A stretch of 64,000 bases of DNA from contig NZ_JAIWNC010000017.1 of the NCBI RefSeq assembly GCF_020216025.1, positions 1 through 64,000 of the forward strand. Reading direction: 5' to 3'. The DNA comes from Jidongwangia harbinensis. GTDB lineage: Bacteria; Actinomycetota; Actinomycetes; Mycobacteriales; Micromonosporaceae. The position numbers and the translations under genes are program-made. The notes below the pieces were generated by a model that saw only the letters and a program-made list of their open reading frames with translations, was not told where the DNA came from and searched no databases. Shown piece by piece: positions 25,320 to 33,599 of the stretch. Within the stretch, counting starts at the first letter, position 1. The number at the start of each line of letters is the position of its first letter.

Positions 25320-26852
25320 CTACTTCTCTTTCGTGTCGGTCAGCGCGAGCGGCTCCGTCAGGTCGGGCGGCGCGTTCCATTTCTGCAGGTCCGATTTGGT
25401 GCACACGGCGACCTTCACCTTGGCGGTGCCGTCGGTGTGCGTGTCCCTGGGGGTCACGGTGAGGTCGGTCGGGGTCAGGCAGTATCCGAAGGAGTCGACG
25501 ATGCGGTAGCTGGTGGCGTAGGAGCCGGTGTCGCCGTAGACCATCCACCCCTGGCCGGACACGGCGCCCGAGCAGGGTGTCACGGTCACGTACACGTTGG
25601 CCGCGGTGGAGCCGGGGCTGCGCAGGCACTGCCGCACACCGTGCTCGTCGGTGGTCCAGATCTTGTCCGGCGTACGCCCCACCGGAGGTGTGTCGGGAGT
25701 GATCTGCGCCGGGATGTTCCACTTCTGGTTCCAGGCGATGTTGCCGTTGGGATCCTGCTTGCAGAACCACACGATCATGTAGGTGGCGGGCTGCGGCCGG
25801 TTGAAGTTGGTGACGTCGAGACAGCGGCTGAACTGCTTGAAGTTGACCAGCTGACCCATGTCGAGGGAAGCCATTCCCGCTCCCGCCTCCGGCTGGGGCC
25901 GGAAGGTGCTGGCGTTGTCGCCACTGCCACACGCGCCGGCGATCAGCTCACTTTCGTCTCCACGGACGCGGACGTTCAGGCAAACCCTCGGCCCCGTCCC
26001 CGCGCCCACGAAGTTGGAGCCGTCGTCGAGACCCCACTGCTGGCGCGGTTGCAGGCCCAGGCACTTCTGGAACAGGATCGGGGTGGTACCGCTCACCCGC
26101 GGCACCGGAGCGTCCAGACACATCCCGTCCGGCGCGCTGCTCGTCTCCGAACCGACCAGCTTGATGTTCAGGTCCTTGGTGTACGCGAACCGTTGTTCGC
26201 TGCTTCCGCCGGGCTTGCACCACCGCATCCACACCGGAGTGTTGTCGGCCGGCGACGCGCTGGCGCCGCCGTCCATGCACAGCTGGGCCGGGGTCGTCGA
26301 CGCCAGCGGGATCGCCCCGCCGGTGATGTTCTCGTTGCTGGTGCGGAACGTGTACGTCGCCTCCAGGGTGCGGGTGCCGGAGCGGTCCTCGGTGACCGGG
26401 CCGGCGGACAGCCGGCCGCCGGTCGCGGTCAGCGTCGCGGTGATGATCGGGACGTCCGGCAGCGGGCAGGTCAGCGGCTGCGGCACGTCGTTCGCGTCGG
26501 GGAACGTGTAGTACGTGATCGCGACCCGGTAGCCCCACTGCTCGGCCGGGCCGGACGCGTCCATGGCGCCGGTCAGCACACAGGGCGGGAGGTTCTCGAA
26601 CAGGCCGGCGCCGCCGGCGTTGGTGGCGGCCCGGATCTGGCCGAGGGCCACGTCGATCCCGGCCTGGGCGGCCTGCATCTCCTGGGTGCGGCCGGCGACG
26701 GTCCGGGTCTCGGTCACCTGGTTCACCACCACCGGGGTGATGGCGGCGCTGAGCAGCATGCCGACCAGGATGACCAGCATGGCCATGGGCAGGGATCCCC
26801 GGTCGGACCCGGCGCCGAGGCGGGAGACGGCCCGCCGGACTCGGTGCGTCAT
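25320..26852 (-). CDS. Pilus-associated protein: PilX-like N-terminus with ricin-B-like lectin region
   Basis: This 510-residue protein starts like a minor pilin assembly protein: a basic leader, then G19 followed by SLPMAMLVILVGMLL as a hydrophobic N-terminal helix. It lacks the usual Glu at mature position 5. After about 150 residues of PilX-like sequence, residues 190-500 contain repeated Cys pairs and QxW-type motifs (PRQQWGL, NQKWNIP, GQGWMV, LQKWNAP) typical of ricin-type beta-trefoil lectins, probably two trefoils. A sugar-binding, pilus-linked adhesin is the inference. ATG 26852 overlaps the preceding pilin gene (ATGA). Confidence 0.72.
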   Translation of the reverse strand: MTHRVRRAVSRLGAGSDRGSLPMAMLVILVGMLLSAAITPVVVNQVTETRTVAGRTQEMQAAQAGIDVALGQIRAATNAGGAGLFENLPPCVLTGAMDASGPAEQWGYRVAITYYTFPDANDVPQPLTCPLPDVPIITATLTATGGRLSAGPVTEDRSGTRTLEATYTFRTSNENITGGAIPLASTTPAQLCMDGGASASPADNTPVWMRWCKPGGSSEQRFAYTKDLNIKLVGSETSSAPDGMCLDAPVPRVSGTTPILFQKCLGLQPRQQWGLDDGSNFVGAGTGPRVCLNVRVRGDESELIAGACGSGDNASTFRPQPEAGAGMASLDMGQLVNFKQFSRCLDVTNFNRPQPATYMIVWFCKQDPNGNIAWNQKWNIPAQITPDTPPVGRTPDKIWTTDEHGVRQCLRSPGSTAANVYVTVTPCSGAVSGQGWMVYGDTGSYATSYRIVDSFGYCLTPTDLTVTPRDTHTDGTAKVKVAVCTKSDLQKWNAPPDLTEPLALTDTKEK

Positions 26853-27541
26853 GGTGTCGGTCTCCCTTCCTGGCAGGGGTGCGCCACCGCGGTGGACCGC
26901 GAGGTGTTGAGCGCGGTGAAGGTCGTGTCGATCTGGGCGGTGGCGCCGTCGAAGCGGCTCTTCAGCCGGATCCGCAACTGCTGGAAGTCCGGGACGAAGT
27001 CCGACGGCGGGGCGGCGGAGGCGGAAACCGACGGCGAGGGGGAGGGCGAGGCGGACGGCGTGCTGTTGGGGTCCCGCCAGGCGAACGGTGCGGCCGTACC
27101 GTCCACCACGAGGTAGGACGCGACGGTCTGGCCCCGGGCGGTGCGGGCCGGTGGTGCTCCGGGAGTCCACCTGAGCAGTTGCAGGATCCCCTCACCGTCG
27201 CGGGTGGCGGCGGACTGGTTACCGGGCTCCAGGCGCAGTTGCAGGCACTCCGTGCCGTTCGCGCTGGCGAACTCGACGTAGTAGACGATGTTCACGCCCG
27301 TGCCGACCGTGCCGGGCTGGGCGATCCAGGAGGCGTACCGGAGTTCCCGGTCGAACCGCTGGAAGCCGCGGTGCAGTTCGGACTGGACGATCGACATCTT
27401 CTCCACCTTCCCGGTGGCCCGGTAGGCCTGCAGGATCGCGGTGGTGAACAGCGCCATGACGATGCTCATGACGCCCATCGACACGAGCACCTCGATCAGC
27501 GAGACGCCGGCGTCGTCCCGCCGCGCGGCCGGCCGGCTCAT
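26849..27541 (-). CDS. Minor prepilin (PilW-like)
   Basis: This 230-residue prepilin-like protein has a short basic leader ending in G12 and mature N-terminus VSLIEVLVSMGVMSIVMALF, with the conserved Glu at mature position 5. This suits cleavage and methylation by the PilD peptidase encoded upstream. The C-terminal region carries a Ser/Pro/Ala-rich linker (about residues 165-185) before a final domain. ATG 27541 overlaps the stop of the gene before it (TGATG-type), and its stop overlaps the lectin gene start. It is probably an initiating or tip pilin. Confidence 0.82.
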   Translation of the reverse strand: MSRPAARRDDAGVSLIEVLVSMGVMSIVMALFTTAILQAYRATGKVEKMSIVQSELHRGFQRFDRELRYASWIAQPGTVGTGVNIVYYVEFASANGTECLQLRLEPGNQSAATRDGEGILQLLRWTPGAPPARTARGQTVASYLVVDGTAAPFAWRDPNSTPSASPSPSPSVSASAAPPSDFVPDFQQLRIRLKSRFDGATAQIDTTFTALNTSRSTAVAHPCQEGRPTP

Positions 27542-29529
27542 GTCACCCTCCAGGTGAACATCAGGTGGGCTTCTTTGTTGCCCTTCTCCACGGTCAACCG
27601 GGTGACCCAGGTGCCTCGCTCGGTGGGATTGCCTCTGATGACGCCGGCCGGGGTGATGGTCAGCCCCGGCGGTAGACCGGTGGCCGACCAGGTCTGGCTC
27701 CCACCGCCCGGAGCCGCGTCGGCGGTCAGCGACACCCAGGCGCCGAGTGCGGTGGTGCGGTCCGGGTTGCCGGGCGCCGGGTTCGTCACCCGCAGGTCCC
27801 CGCTGTTGTCGTGGGTCACGGTGACGACCACGGTGGCGGTCGCCGTAGCGCCTGCGGCGTCCCGGACGACGATGGTGGTGATGTACCGGCTGCCGCTCCG
27901 CAGCGTGCCGGTGATCGCCCCGGTGCTCGGACTGATGGACACACCGTCCGGCAGGTCCCGGGCCGACCACGTGTACGGTGTGACGCCACCGGTGGCGTTC
28001 GGCCGGACGGTGCCGATGTTCGTGTTGATTTCGTCGGTGTAGCTGCTGGGCAGGCCGTTGATCTGCGGCGGGGTGAGCACCCGCCAGTTGAACGTCACCG
28101 CGGAGGTCTGGCCGTCGGTGCTGCTCACGGTCACCCGGACCTGACGCCAGGCACTCTGTGCCTGCGCGGGCGAGGAGACGCCGCTGATCACGCCGGTGGA
28201 CGAGTTGATCGACAGGCCGCCGGGCAGGCCGGTAACCGCCCAGGTGAGCGGCGCCGTCCCGCCGGTGCCGGGAACGGCAACGGAGACCTGTTCCCCGACC
28301 TGGGTGGTCTGGTCGCCGGGGCTGGTCGCCGTCAGGCGGACGATGACGCGCCAGGTGAACGTCACGGATGCGGTCTGCCCGCCGGCGTCGGTCACGGTCA
28401 CCGTGACCGGCAGCGCGGCCTGCTGGTGTGCGGGCAGGGAGGTGCCGGTGATCACGCCGGTGGACGGGCCGATCGTCAGGCCGCCGGGCAGGCCGGTGGC
28501 GGTCCAGGTCCGCGGGGTGCGTCCGCCGGTGGCCGGTACGGACACCGAGACCGGGTCGCCGGTGTAGGTGGTCCGGTTGCCGGGGCTGACCAGCGTCGGC
28601 CGGGCGTAGACGGTCCAGGCGAACGTGATGTCGTCGGTCTTCCCGTCGCGGTCGGCGACCCTGGCGACGACGGTGGACGGCCCGGCGGTGGTGAGCGTCC
28701 CGGAGATCACCCCGGTGGCCGGGTCCAGGGCCAGCCCGGCCGGCAGGCCGGTGGCCGTCCACGTCCGCGGCATCCATCCACCGGCGGCGGTGAGCGGCAG
28801 GCTGACCAGGTCGCCGACGTAGCCGAACTGGCTACCGGGGTCGGCGACGGTGGGCGGCGGACGGTTCAGGTCGAACGTCGGGTCGCCGCCGGCACTCACC
28901 AGGGTCGCCGTGACGTAGATGCACCGTTCCCGGTCGCACGCCGGCGCCACCCTGGTCACCGAGACCACGGCGCGGAAGAAGGGAACCGTGGCCTGCGGCG
29001 TTTCGGGTGCCGTGCACTCGCTGATCGCCGTCACCGCCTGCGTCCGGTCGGTCGGCGCGGCCTGCCAGCAACGACCGACGTACCAGCGCTGCTCGTACAC
29101 GGCGTTGTCGGTGGTGATCCGGTTGGGGGTGGTGGGCAACGGCGCCCGCTCGCCCGCCACCGAGTTCACCGGAAGTTGCCAGTCGAAGTCCCGCTGGGTG
29201 TTCGCCAGGTAGGCCTGCACCTCGGGCGGTGCCGCGTTCCACTGCGCCTCGGTCGCGAGGTCGCTGCGGCCGGAGGACAGCGACGACGGGTCGAGGGCGC
29301 GTACCCGCTCGACGGCGTCGTTGGCCACCTCCACCGTCGCCTGCAAGCTCCGCTGGTCGTTGACCACGACCATGGACCGGGCGAGGAAGGGTGTCAGGGC
29401 GGTCATCAGGGTGCCGATGATGCCGATGGCGACCATCACCTCGAGCACCGTGAAGCCACCGTCCCGGGCGTCGGCGGCGGGCCGGCGCGGACCGGGCCGC
29501 GTCGCGGTGATGGCTCGATCGGTCCGCAT
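27538..29529 (-). CDS. Minor prepilin (PilV-like) with five He_PIG Ig-like repeats
   Basis: This 663-residue protein has a prepilin leader ending at G25, mature start FTVLEVMVAIGIIG (Glu at position 5), and a pilin body to about residue 215. Five Ig-like putative (He_PIG) repeats follow, each marked by a version of 'WTATGLPAGLALDPATGVIS'; for example 'PLTWAVTGLPGGLSINSSTG' and 'YTWSARDLPDGVSISPSTG'. The repeats occupy about two thirds of the protein, so this is a pilin with a long extracellular stalk, presumably a tip adhesin or spacer. GGAACGGAAGG precedes ATG 29529. Confidence 0.85.
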   Translation of the reverse strand: MRTDRAITATRPGPRRPAADARDGGFTVLEVMVAIGIIGTLMTALTPFLARSMVVVNDQRSLQATVEVANDAVERVRALDPSSLSSGRSDLATEAQWNAAPPEVQAYLANTQRDFDWQLPVNSVAGERAPLPTTPNRITTDNAVYEQRWYVGRCWQAAPTDRTQAVTAISECTAPETPQATVPFFRAVVSVTRVAPACDRERCIYVTATLVSAGGDPTFDLNRPPPTVADPGSQFGYVGDLVSLPLTAAGGWMPRTWTATGLPAGLALDPATGVISGTLTTAGPSTVVARVADRDGKTDDITFAWTVYARPTLVSPGNRTTYTGDPVSVSVPATGGRTPRTWTATGLPGGLTIGPSTGVITGTSLPAHQQAALPVTVTVTDAGGQTASVTFTWRVIVRLTATSPGDQTTQVGEQVSVAVPGTGGTAPLTWAVTGLPGGLSINSSTGVISGVSSPAQAQSAWRQVRVTVSSTDGQTSAVTFNWRVLTPPQINGLPSSYTDEINTNIGTVRPNATGGVTPYTWSARDLPDGVSISPSTGAITGTLRSGSRYITTIVVRDAAGATATATVVVTVTHDNSGDLRVTNPAPGNPDRTTALGAWVSLTADAAPGGGSQTWSATGLPPGLTITPAGVIRGNPTERGTWVTRLTVEKGNKEAHLMFTWRVT

Positions 29530-29631
29530 GCCTTCCGTTCCTGTGCGCAGTGCCGCGGTGCTCGCCGGCGCGGGAGAGGTGACACCCTTCCATCGGCCGA
29601 ACCCGTGGGCGGTTGAGGTTTCCCGGGTGGG

Positions 29632-29811
29632 TTACGCGGCGGGGCCGGCGTCGGTCAGGGTGCGGCGGTCGACCCCGGCCTCGTCGAGGATGCGTTCCAC
29701 GGCGGCGATGGACAGCCAGTCGATGACGTCCTCGCCGTGCACGATCCGGTACCAGCGGCCGTTCCGGCGGCGGACCACCTCGACCCGCCAGACGCCGTCC
29801 GGGGTCTGCAT
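29632..29811 (-). CDS. Small hypothetical protein in the pilus locus
   Basis: This 59-residue cytoplasmic-looking protein starts at ATG 29811 (MQTPDGVWRVEVVRRRNGRW) with GAGGGAG about 5 bases upstream, 22 bases after the pilO stop. It is basic in the first half, with a WLSIAAVERILDEAGV helix in the second. No known domain. Its place between pilO and the minor pilins suggests a pilus-related accessory role, but that rests on context only. Confidence 0.6.
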   Translation of the reverse strand: MQTPDGVWRVEVVRRRNGRWYRIVHGEDVIDWLSIAAVERILDEAGVDRRTLTDAGPAA

Positions 29812-29833
29812 GGCTCCCTCGACGTCGCCCACG

Positions 29834-30418
29834 TCAGTTCGTGGTGACGGTGGGCGCACCGGCCCCCGCGGGCGGAGCCACGAACGCCTTGACCGTCAGC
29901 GCAAGGGTCAGCCTTTGCGGGTCGGCGCCGGTTTCCGCGTTCACGGTCTCGATCAGCACCGCACGCTTCTGGCCGGAACCCTGGAGCTGGTCGAGGAACT
30001 GACCCATCTGGGTGGCGGTGCCGCTCGCGGTGAGCTGGATCGGCAGCGACCAGACGTCCTTGACCTTCTCCTCCTCGACCGGGTCGCCGACGGTGATGCC
30101 GCTGACGTCCACGCCGACGGCGGTACCGGTCGCCTGCAGCTGGCGGAGGAACGCCGGCACGGCCGGGCCGGCCGGCAGCGCCGCCTTCAGCATGTCCCGT
30201 TCGGCGGTGAGTTCGCCGATGCGGTCCTGGTCGGCCTTGAGTTTGGCGGTCCGGGTACGCAGCTGCGCCGCCTGCGTGTGTGCCGACTCCCGCTGCTCGT
30301 CGAAGCCGTCCGCCTGGCTGCGCTGGTCGGCAACCAGGATGAGTCCGGTGAGCGCCACCAGCAGGGCGACGACGACGGCACCGCCGATCATCCAGAGCCG
30401 GTCCGCGGTGATCCGCAT
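29834..30418 (-). CDS. pilO: Type IV pilus inner-membrane protein PilO
   Basis: This 194-residue bitopic protein has one TM helix (about residues 10-30), a coiled-coil segment (about 35-75, heptad-rich with Arg/Leu/Glu), and a ferredoxin-like PilO domain ('VPAFLRQLQATGTAVGVDVS', 'QMGQFLDQLQG'). PilO pairs with PilN to connect the cytoplasmic PilM ring to the outer parts of the pilus machine. ATG 30418 overlaps the pilN stop (TGATG). Confidence 0.88.
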   Translation of the reverse strand: MRITADRLWMIGGAVVVALLVALTGLILVADQRSQADGFDEQRESAHTQAAQLRTRTAKLKADQDRIGELTAERDMLKAALPAGPAVPAFLRQLQATGTAVGVDVSGITVGDPVEEEKVKDVWSLPIQLTASGTATQMGQFLDQLQGSGQKRAVLIETVNAETGADPQRLTLALTVKAFVAPPAGAGAPTVTTN

Positions 30419-31110
30419 CAGTTGCCTCCGGTCTTGCACGGGTCGGTGAACCGGCCGCACAACGCGGCTTCGGCGAGGTCGACGTTCAGGGCGAACGTGA
30501 CGCCCTCGTCCTCCGTCGTCACGCTGGTGACGTACGGGTTCGCGAGCGTGGACTGCTCGGCCAGCGCGTCGACGAACGCGGCGACGGCCCGCTTGTCCGG
30601 GCCGGTGCCGGTCACCACGAGCGCGCCGACGGTGGCGGTGGTGGTCGCGCCGGGCAGCGCCGCGCCCTTCTCGTCGCCGTGCAGCTTGCCGTTCACTCCC
30701 TTGACCACGATCTGGGACGGCGCCGCGGTCGTGCGGAGCGTCTCGAGCAGCGCGCCCCAGTCGAGATCGTTCGCCATCACCGCGTCGAGTTGCGCGGACA
30801 GCGCCGTGCTCTCGTTGCGGACCTGCACGGCACCGGAATACTCGCGCTGCTTGAACTGCAACGTGGCCACGGTGTCGGTGGCGGCCTCGAGGTCACGCTC
30901 GGCCACCTGCTTGCCGTGGTACGCGAGCGCGAACCAGCCGCCGCACAGCGCGACGGCGAACAGGACCACGACCGCGGTCCAGGTGCGGGCCCGGCGCGCA
31001 CGACGGGCGACGACGACCTCCGCGGGCAGCAGGTTCGCCGAGATCGTGAGGATCCGGTTGACCCGCTGCGGGGACATCTGCGGGTCGATGGGCAGCAGGG
31101 TGGTGGCCAT
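30418..31110 (-). CDS. pilN: Type IV pilus inner-membrane protein PilN
   Basis: This 230-residue bitopic protein has a cytoplasmic N-terminus with the ANLLPAEVV segment equivalent to the PilM-binding INLLP motif, one TM helix (about residues 44-64), a short coiled coil and a periplasmic-type PilN domain containing 'WGALLETLRTTAAPSQIVV'. It acts with PilM and PilO in pilus assembly. ATG 31110 overlaps the pilM stop (TGATG), indicating tight coupling of M, N and O. Confidence 0.88.
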   Translation of the reverse strand: MATTLLPIDPQMSPQRVNRILTISANLLPAEVVVARRARRARTWTAVVVLFAVALCGGWFALAYHGKQVAERDLEAATDTVATLQFKQREYSGAVQVRNESTALSAQLDAVMANDLDWGALLETLRTTAAPSQIVVKGVNGKLHGDEKGAALPGATTTATVGALVVTGTGPDKRAVAAFVDALAEQSTLANPYVTSVTTEDEGVTFALNVDLAEAALCGRFTDPCKTGGN

Positions 31111-32135
31111 CAGGCAGCCGCTCCCAGGGTCAGGCCGATCGACACGGCGGCGGACGGTACGAAACGGTCGAAACCGCGCTCCCGGGCCTTGCGGATGTCG
31201 CGCAGCCGGGCGGCGCTGTCGGCGTACATGACCTGCACGCTGAGCTTCTCCTGGACAAGTTCGGCGAGTCCGGGCATCAGCGCGCCCCCGCCGCAGAGCG
31301 CGACCCGGGTGACCTGCTTCTGCCGCTCGCCGGAGGCCAGGTACGTGAACGAACTGCGCAGCTCGTTGAGGAGCGGGCGGACCGCGTCGGCGGCGGCGTC
31401 CGCGGTGGCCGGCGAGCCGTCGCCGTGCAGGCCGAAGCGGCACTTCAGGGTCTCCGCCTCCGCCGCCGGCAGGCCGAGCCGGGTGGCCATGGCATCGGTG
31501 ATCTCACTGCCGCCGCGCGGCACGGTCCGCACGATGAGCGGTTCGCCGTCCGCGTGCACCACGACGCTGGTCACCTCCGCGCCGATGTCGACCAGCGCCT
31601 CGACCTGGGCGTCCAGCCGGGAGGCGGCGCGCAGCAGGGCGAACGGCGCGAGGTCGACGCCGGCCACGTGCAGGCCGGCCTTCTCGACCGCGTCGACGAG
31701 CGCCATCACGGCGTCCTTCGGTACGGCGACGAGCAGGCCGCGCACGGTCGGATTGACGCCCGGCTCCTCGAGCGGGCGGAAGTCCAGCAGCGACTTCTCC
31801 ACCGCGGTCGGGAGCAGGTCGCTCACCTGGAACGGCAGCGACCGGCGCATCTCCTTGGCCGGCAGATTGGACACCGAGGTCTCGCGCACCACCAGCTGCG
31901 GGTTGGTGACGCCGAGCCGGACGTGTTTGGTGGTGAACTTGCAGGCCGCCCAGAGCTGCTTGAGCGCCGAGACGAGTGCGGCGGAATCGGCGACGACGCC
32001 GCTGCGCACGACTCCGGCCTCCAGCGGGACCTGACCGAAGTTCGTCAGCGCGTACTCGTCCTTGGTGCGGCGGACCTCCACGGCGCGAATGGAGGACGAG
32101 CCGATGTCCAACCCGATCGGGGTGACGCCAGCCAT
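31110..32135 (-). CDS. pilM: Type IV pilus assembly ATPase-fold protein PilM
   Basis: This 341-residue cytoplasmic protein has an actin/FtsA-like fold: phosphate-1 motif GLDIGSSSIRAVEV, 'VLVDIGAEVTSVVVHADGE'-type phosphate-2 region (here ALVDIGAEVTSVVV) and adenosine motif ALCGGGALMPGL. PilM forms a ring that binds the PilN N-terminus beneath the motor. The length is normal for the family (about 350). Confidence 0.93.
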   Translation of the reverse strand: MAGVTPIGLDIGSSSIRAVEVRRTKDEYALTNFGQVPLEAGVVRSGVVADSAALVSALKQLWAACKFTTKHVRLGVTNPQLVVRETSVSNLPAKEMRRSLPFQVSDLLPTAVEKSLLDFRPLEEPGVNPTVRGLLVAVPKDAVMALVDAVEKAGLHVAGVDLAPFALLRAASRLDAQVEALVDIGAEVTSVVVHADGEPLIVRTVPRGGSEITDAMATRLGLPAAEAETLKCRFGLHGDGSPATADAAADAVRPLLNELRSSFTYLASGERQKQVTRVALCGGGALMPGLAELVQEKLSVQVMYADSAARLRDIRKARERGFDRFVPSAAVSIGLTLGAAA

Positions 32136-32158
32136 CGGTTTCCTTCCTCGGTCAGCGG

Positions 32159-32944
32159 TCAGACGGTGGGCAGAAGCAGGTCGGTGTACCAGTCGGCAAC
32201 CGGTGCCGCGGCGAACACGGCGAGGAACGCGCCGGCGAGCATGTACGGGCCGAACGGGATCCGGCTCTTGCGGCCCGCCGTCCGGGTGGCGAGCAGCGCG
32301 ACCCCGACGAGGCCGCCGAGCAGGAAGCCGGCGAACGCGCCGACCGCGACCGCGTCCCAGCCCAGCCAGCCCAGGTAGAACCCGAGCAGCGGGGCGAGCT
32401 TGACGTCGCCGCCGCCCATCCCGCCGAACCAGGCGAGGCCCCGGTAGAGGAGCCAGAGCAGGCCGGCCGCGGCCAGACCCCGGACCAGCGCCGCCGGCTC
32501 ACCGGCGAGCAGGGCCGCGCCGCCGAGCAGGGCCACGGCCACGGCGTACGACGGCAGCACGATCACGTTCGGCAGCCGCATCACGTCGAGGTCGATGAGA
32601 GCCAGGGCGACCGCGATCGCGGCGAGGTAGAGGTACCCGGGCAGCGCCCACGACGTCCCGAACTTCGCGGCGACCGCGACGAACAGGGCCGCCGTACCGG
32701 CCTCGACCAGCGGGTAGCGGATGCTGATCGGGGCGGCGCAGTCGGCGCACCGGCCGCGCAGCAGCAGCCAGCCGAGCACCGGGACGTTGTGCCGGTTGCG
32801 GACCGCCGCCCCGCAGTTCGGGCAGTGCGATCCGGGCCGCACCAGCGACTCGTCGCGGGGGACCCGGTGGATCACGACGTTCAGGAACGATCCCACGGCG
32901 AGACCGAGAAGAGCCGCGATGCCGAGCAGCATGGGCTGGGGCAT
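32159..32944 (-). CDS. pilD: Prepilin peptidase / N-methyltransferase PilD
   Basis: This 261-residue polytopic membrane enzyme cleaves prepilin leaders and methylates the new N-terminus. The zinc-type tetracysteine motif is present (HCPNCG and GRCADC, about residues 40-70). The two catalytic aspartates lie in 'LALIDLDVMRLPN' and 'FGGMGGGDVKLAP' (the GxGD motif). It should process PilA and the PilV/PilW-like proteins of this locus. ATG 32944 has GGAGGA upstream. It is separated from pilA by a strong hairpin. Confidence 0.95.
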   Translation of the reverse strand: MPQPMLLGIAALLGLAVGSFLNVVIHRVPRDESLVRPGSHCPNCGAAVRNRHNVPVLGWLLLRGRCADCAAPISIRYPLVEAGTAALFVAVAAKFGTSWALPGYLYLAAIAVALALIDLDVMRLPNVIVLPSYAVAVALLGGAALLAGEPAALVRGLAAAGLLWLLYRGLAWFGGMGGGDVKLAPLLGFYLGWLGWDAVAVGAFAGFLLGGLVGVALLATRTAGRKSRIPFGPYMLAGAFLAVFAAAPVADWYTDLLLPTV

Positions 32945-32975
32945 GACGGTCCTCCCCGGGTCGCGTCGGTGGGTG

Positions 32976-33011
32976 GCTTCGGGTGGCGCCGGAGCCGGCG
33001 CCACCCGAAGC
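32976..33011 (-). terminator. Perfect hairpin directly after pilA (attenuator or mRNA 3' stabiliser)
   Basis: Arms 32976-32992 and 32995-33011 are perfectly complementary over 17 bases, giving effectively a 16-bp stem with a GAGC/GCTC tetraloop. It begins 4 bases after the pilA stop and ends about 31 bases before the pilD start on the minus strand. Without a T-tract it may terminate partially or protect the pilA transcript, so that the major pilin is made in excess of pilD-M-N-O. Confidence 0.6.
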
Positions 33012-33015
33012 GGAA

Positions 33016-33501
33016 TCAGGTGAGGGTGGCGCAGTTCGCTACGGCGGCGTTGGCGGTGGTGGCCGCCTTGACGGAGCCGCCCTGAGCGCTGTTGTAGATG
33101 TAGACCTTGCCGGTGCCGCCCGAGTTGGTGGCGCAGACCCGGTAGCTGCCGGACGTGCCGGCGCCGCCGGGGACCAGGACGTACATCATGCTGGTGTTGT
33201 CCGAGAGCGTGATCTGACTGGCCGCACCGGAGCCCCCGGCCAGGGAGAAGCTCGCGGTCTGTACCGCGGTGCTGGCCGGGTAGGTGTTGCCGTTGTCGGT
33301 GTACCACTGCTCGATCGCGCTGACCGCGCCGCGCACGTCGGACTGCGCCGACTTGTCGGCCGCGCCCTGGCGGTAGTTGAGGTAGACCGGCACGGCGATG
33401 GCGACCAGCACGCCGATGATGACCACGACGACCAGCAGCTCGATGAGCGTGAAGCCCTCGTCCTGCTTCTTGGCGCGCAGCCGGTTGATGATGTCCTGCA
33501 T
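33016..33501 (-). CDS. pilA: Major type IV pilin PilA
   Basis: This 161-residue prepilin has a 16-residue leader (MQDIINRLRAKKQDEG) and mature start FTLIELLVVVVIIGVLVAIA, a textbook type IV pilin helix with Glu at position 5. The globular part is Gly/Ser/Ala/Thr-rich with two cysteines (YRVCATN and ANCATLT, the latter near the C-terminus) that could form the D-region disulfide. It has its own 98-base upstream gap with GGAGG before ATG 33501 and a hairpin directly after the stop. It is very likely the main filament subunit. Confidence 0.94.
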   Translation of the reverse strand: MQDIINRLRAKKQDEGFTLIELLVVVVIIGVLVAIAVPVYLNYRQGAADKSAQSDVRGAVSAIEQWYTDNGNTYPASTAVQTASFSLAGGSGAASQITLSDNTSMMYVLVPGGAGTSGSYRVCATNSGGTGKVYIYNSAQGGSVKAATTANAAVANCATLT

Positions 33502-33599
33502 GGGTGGTGCCTCCAGTAGGCGTCACGGTGGGGCGGGGAATGGGCAGTACTTCGGGTTCGGGCACCCGACGTCGACCGGAGACCGGCCGCTCCAGAGCG

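Noticed and set aside
29812..29859. Longer N-terminus for the small pilus-locus ORF
   Set aside because: It would overlap pilO by 26 bases, while ATG 29811 has a well-placed GAGGGAG.
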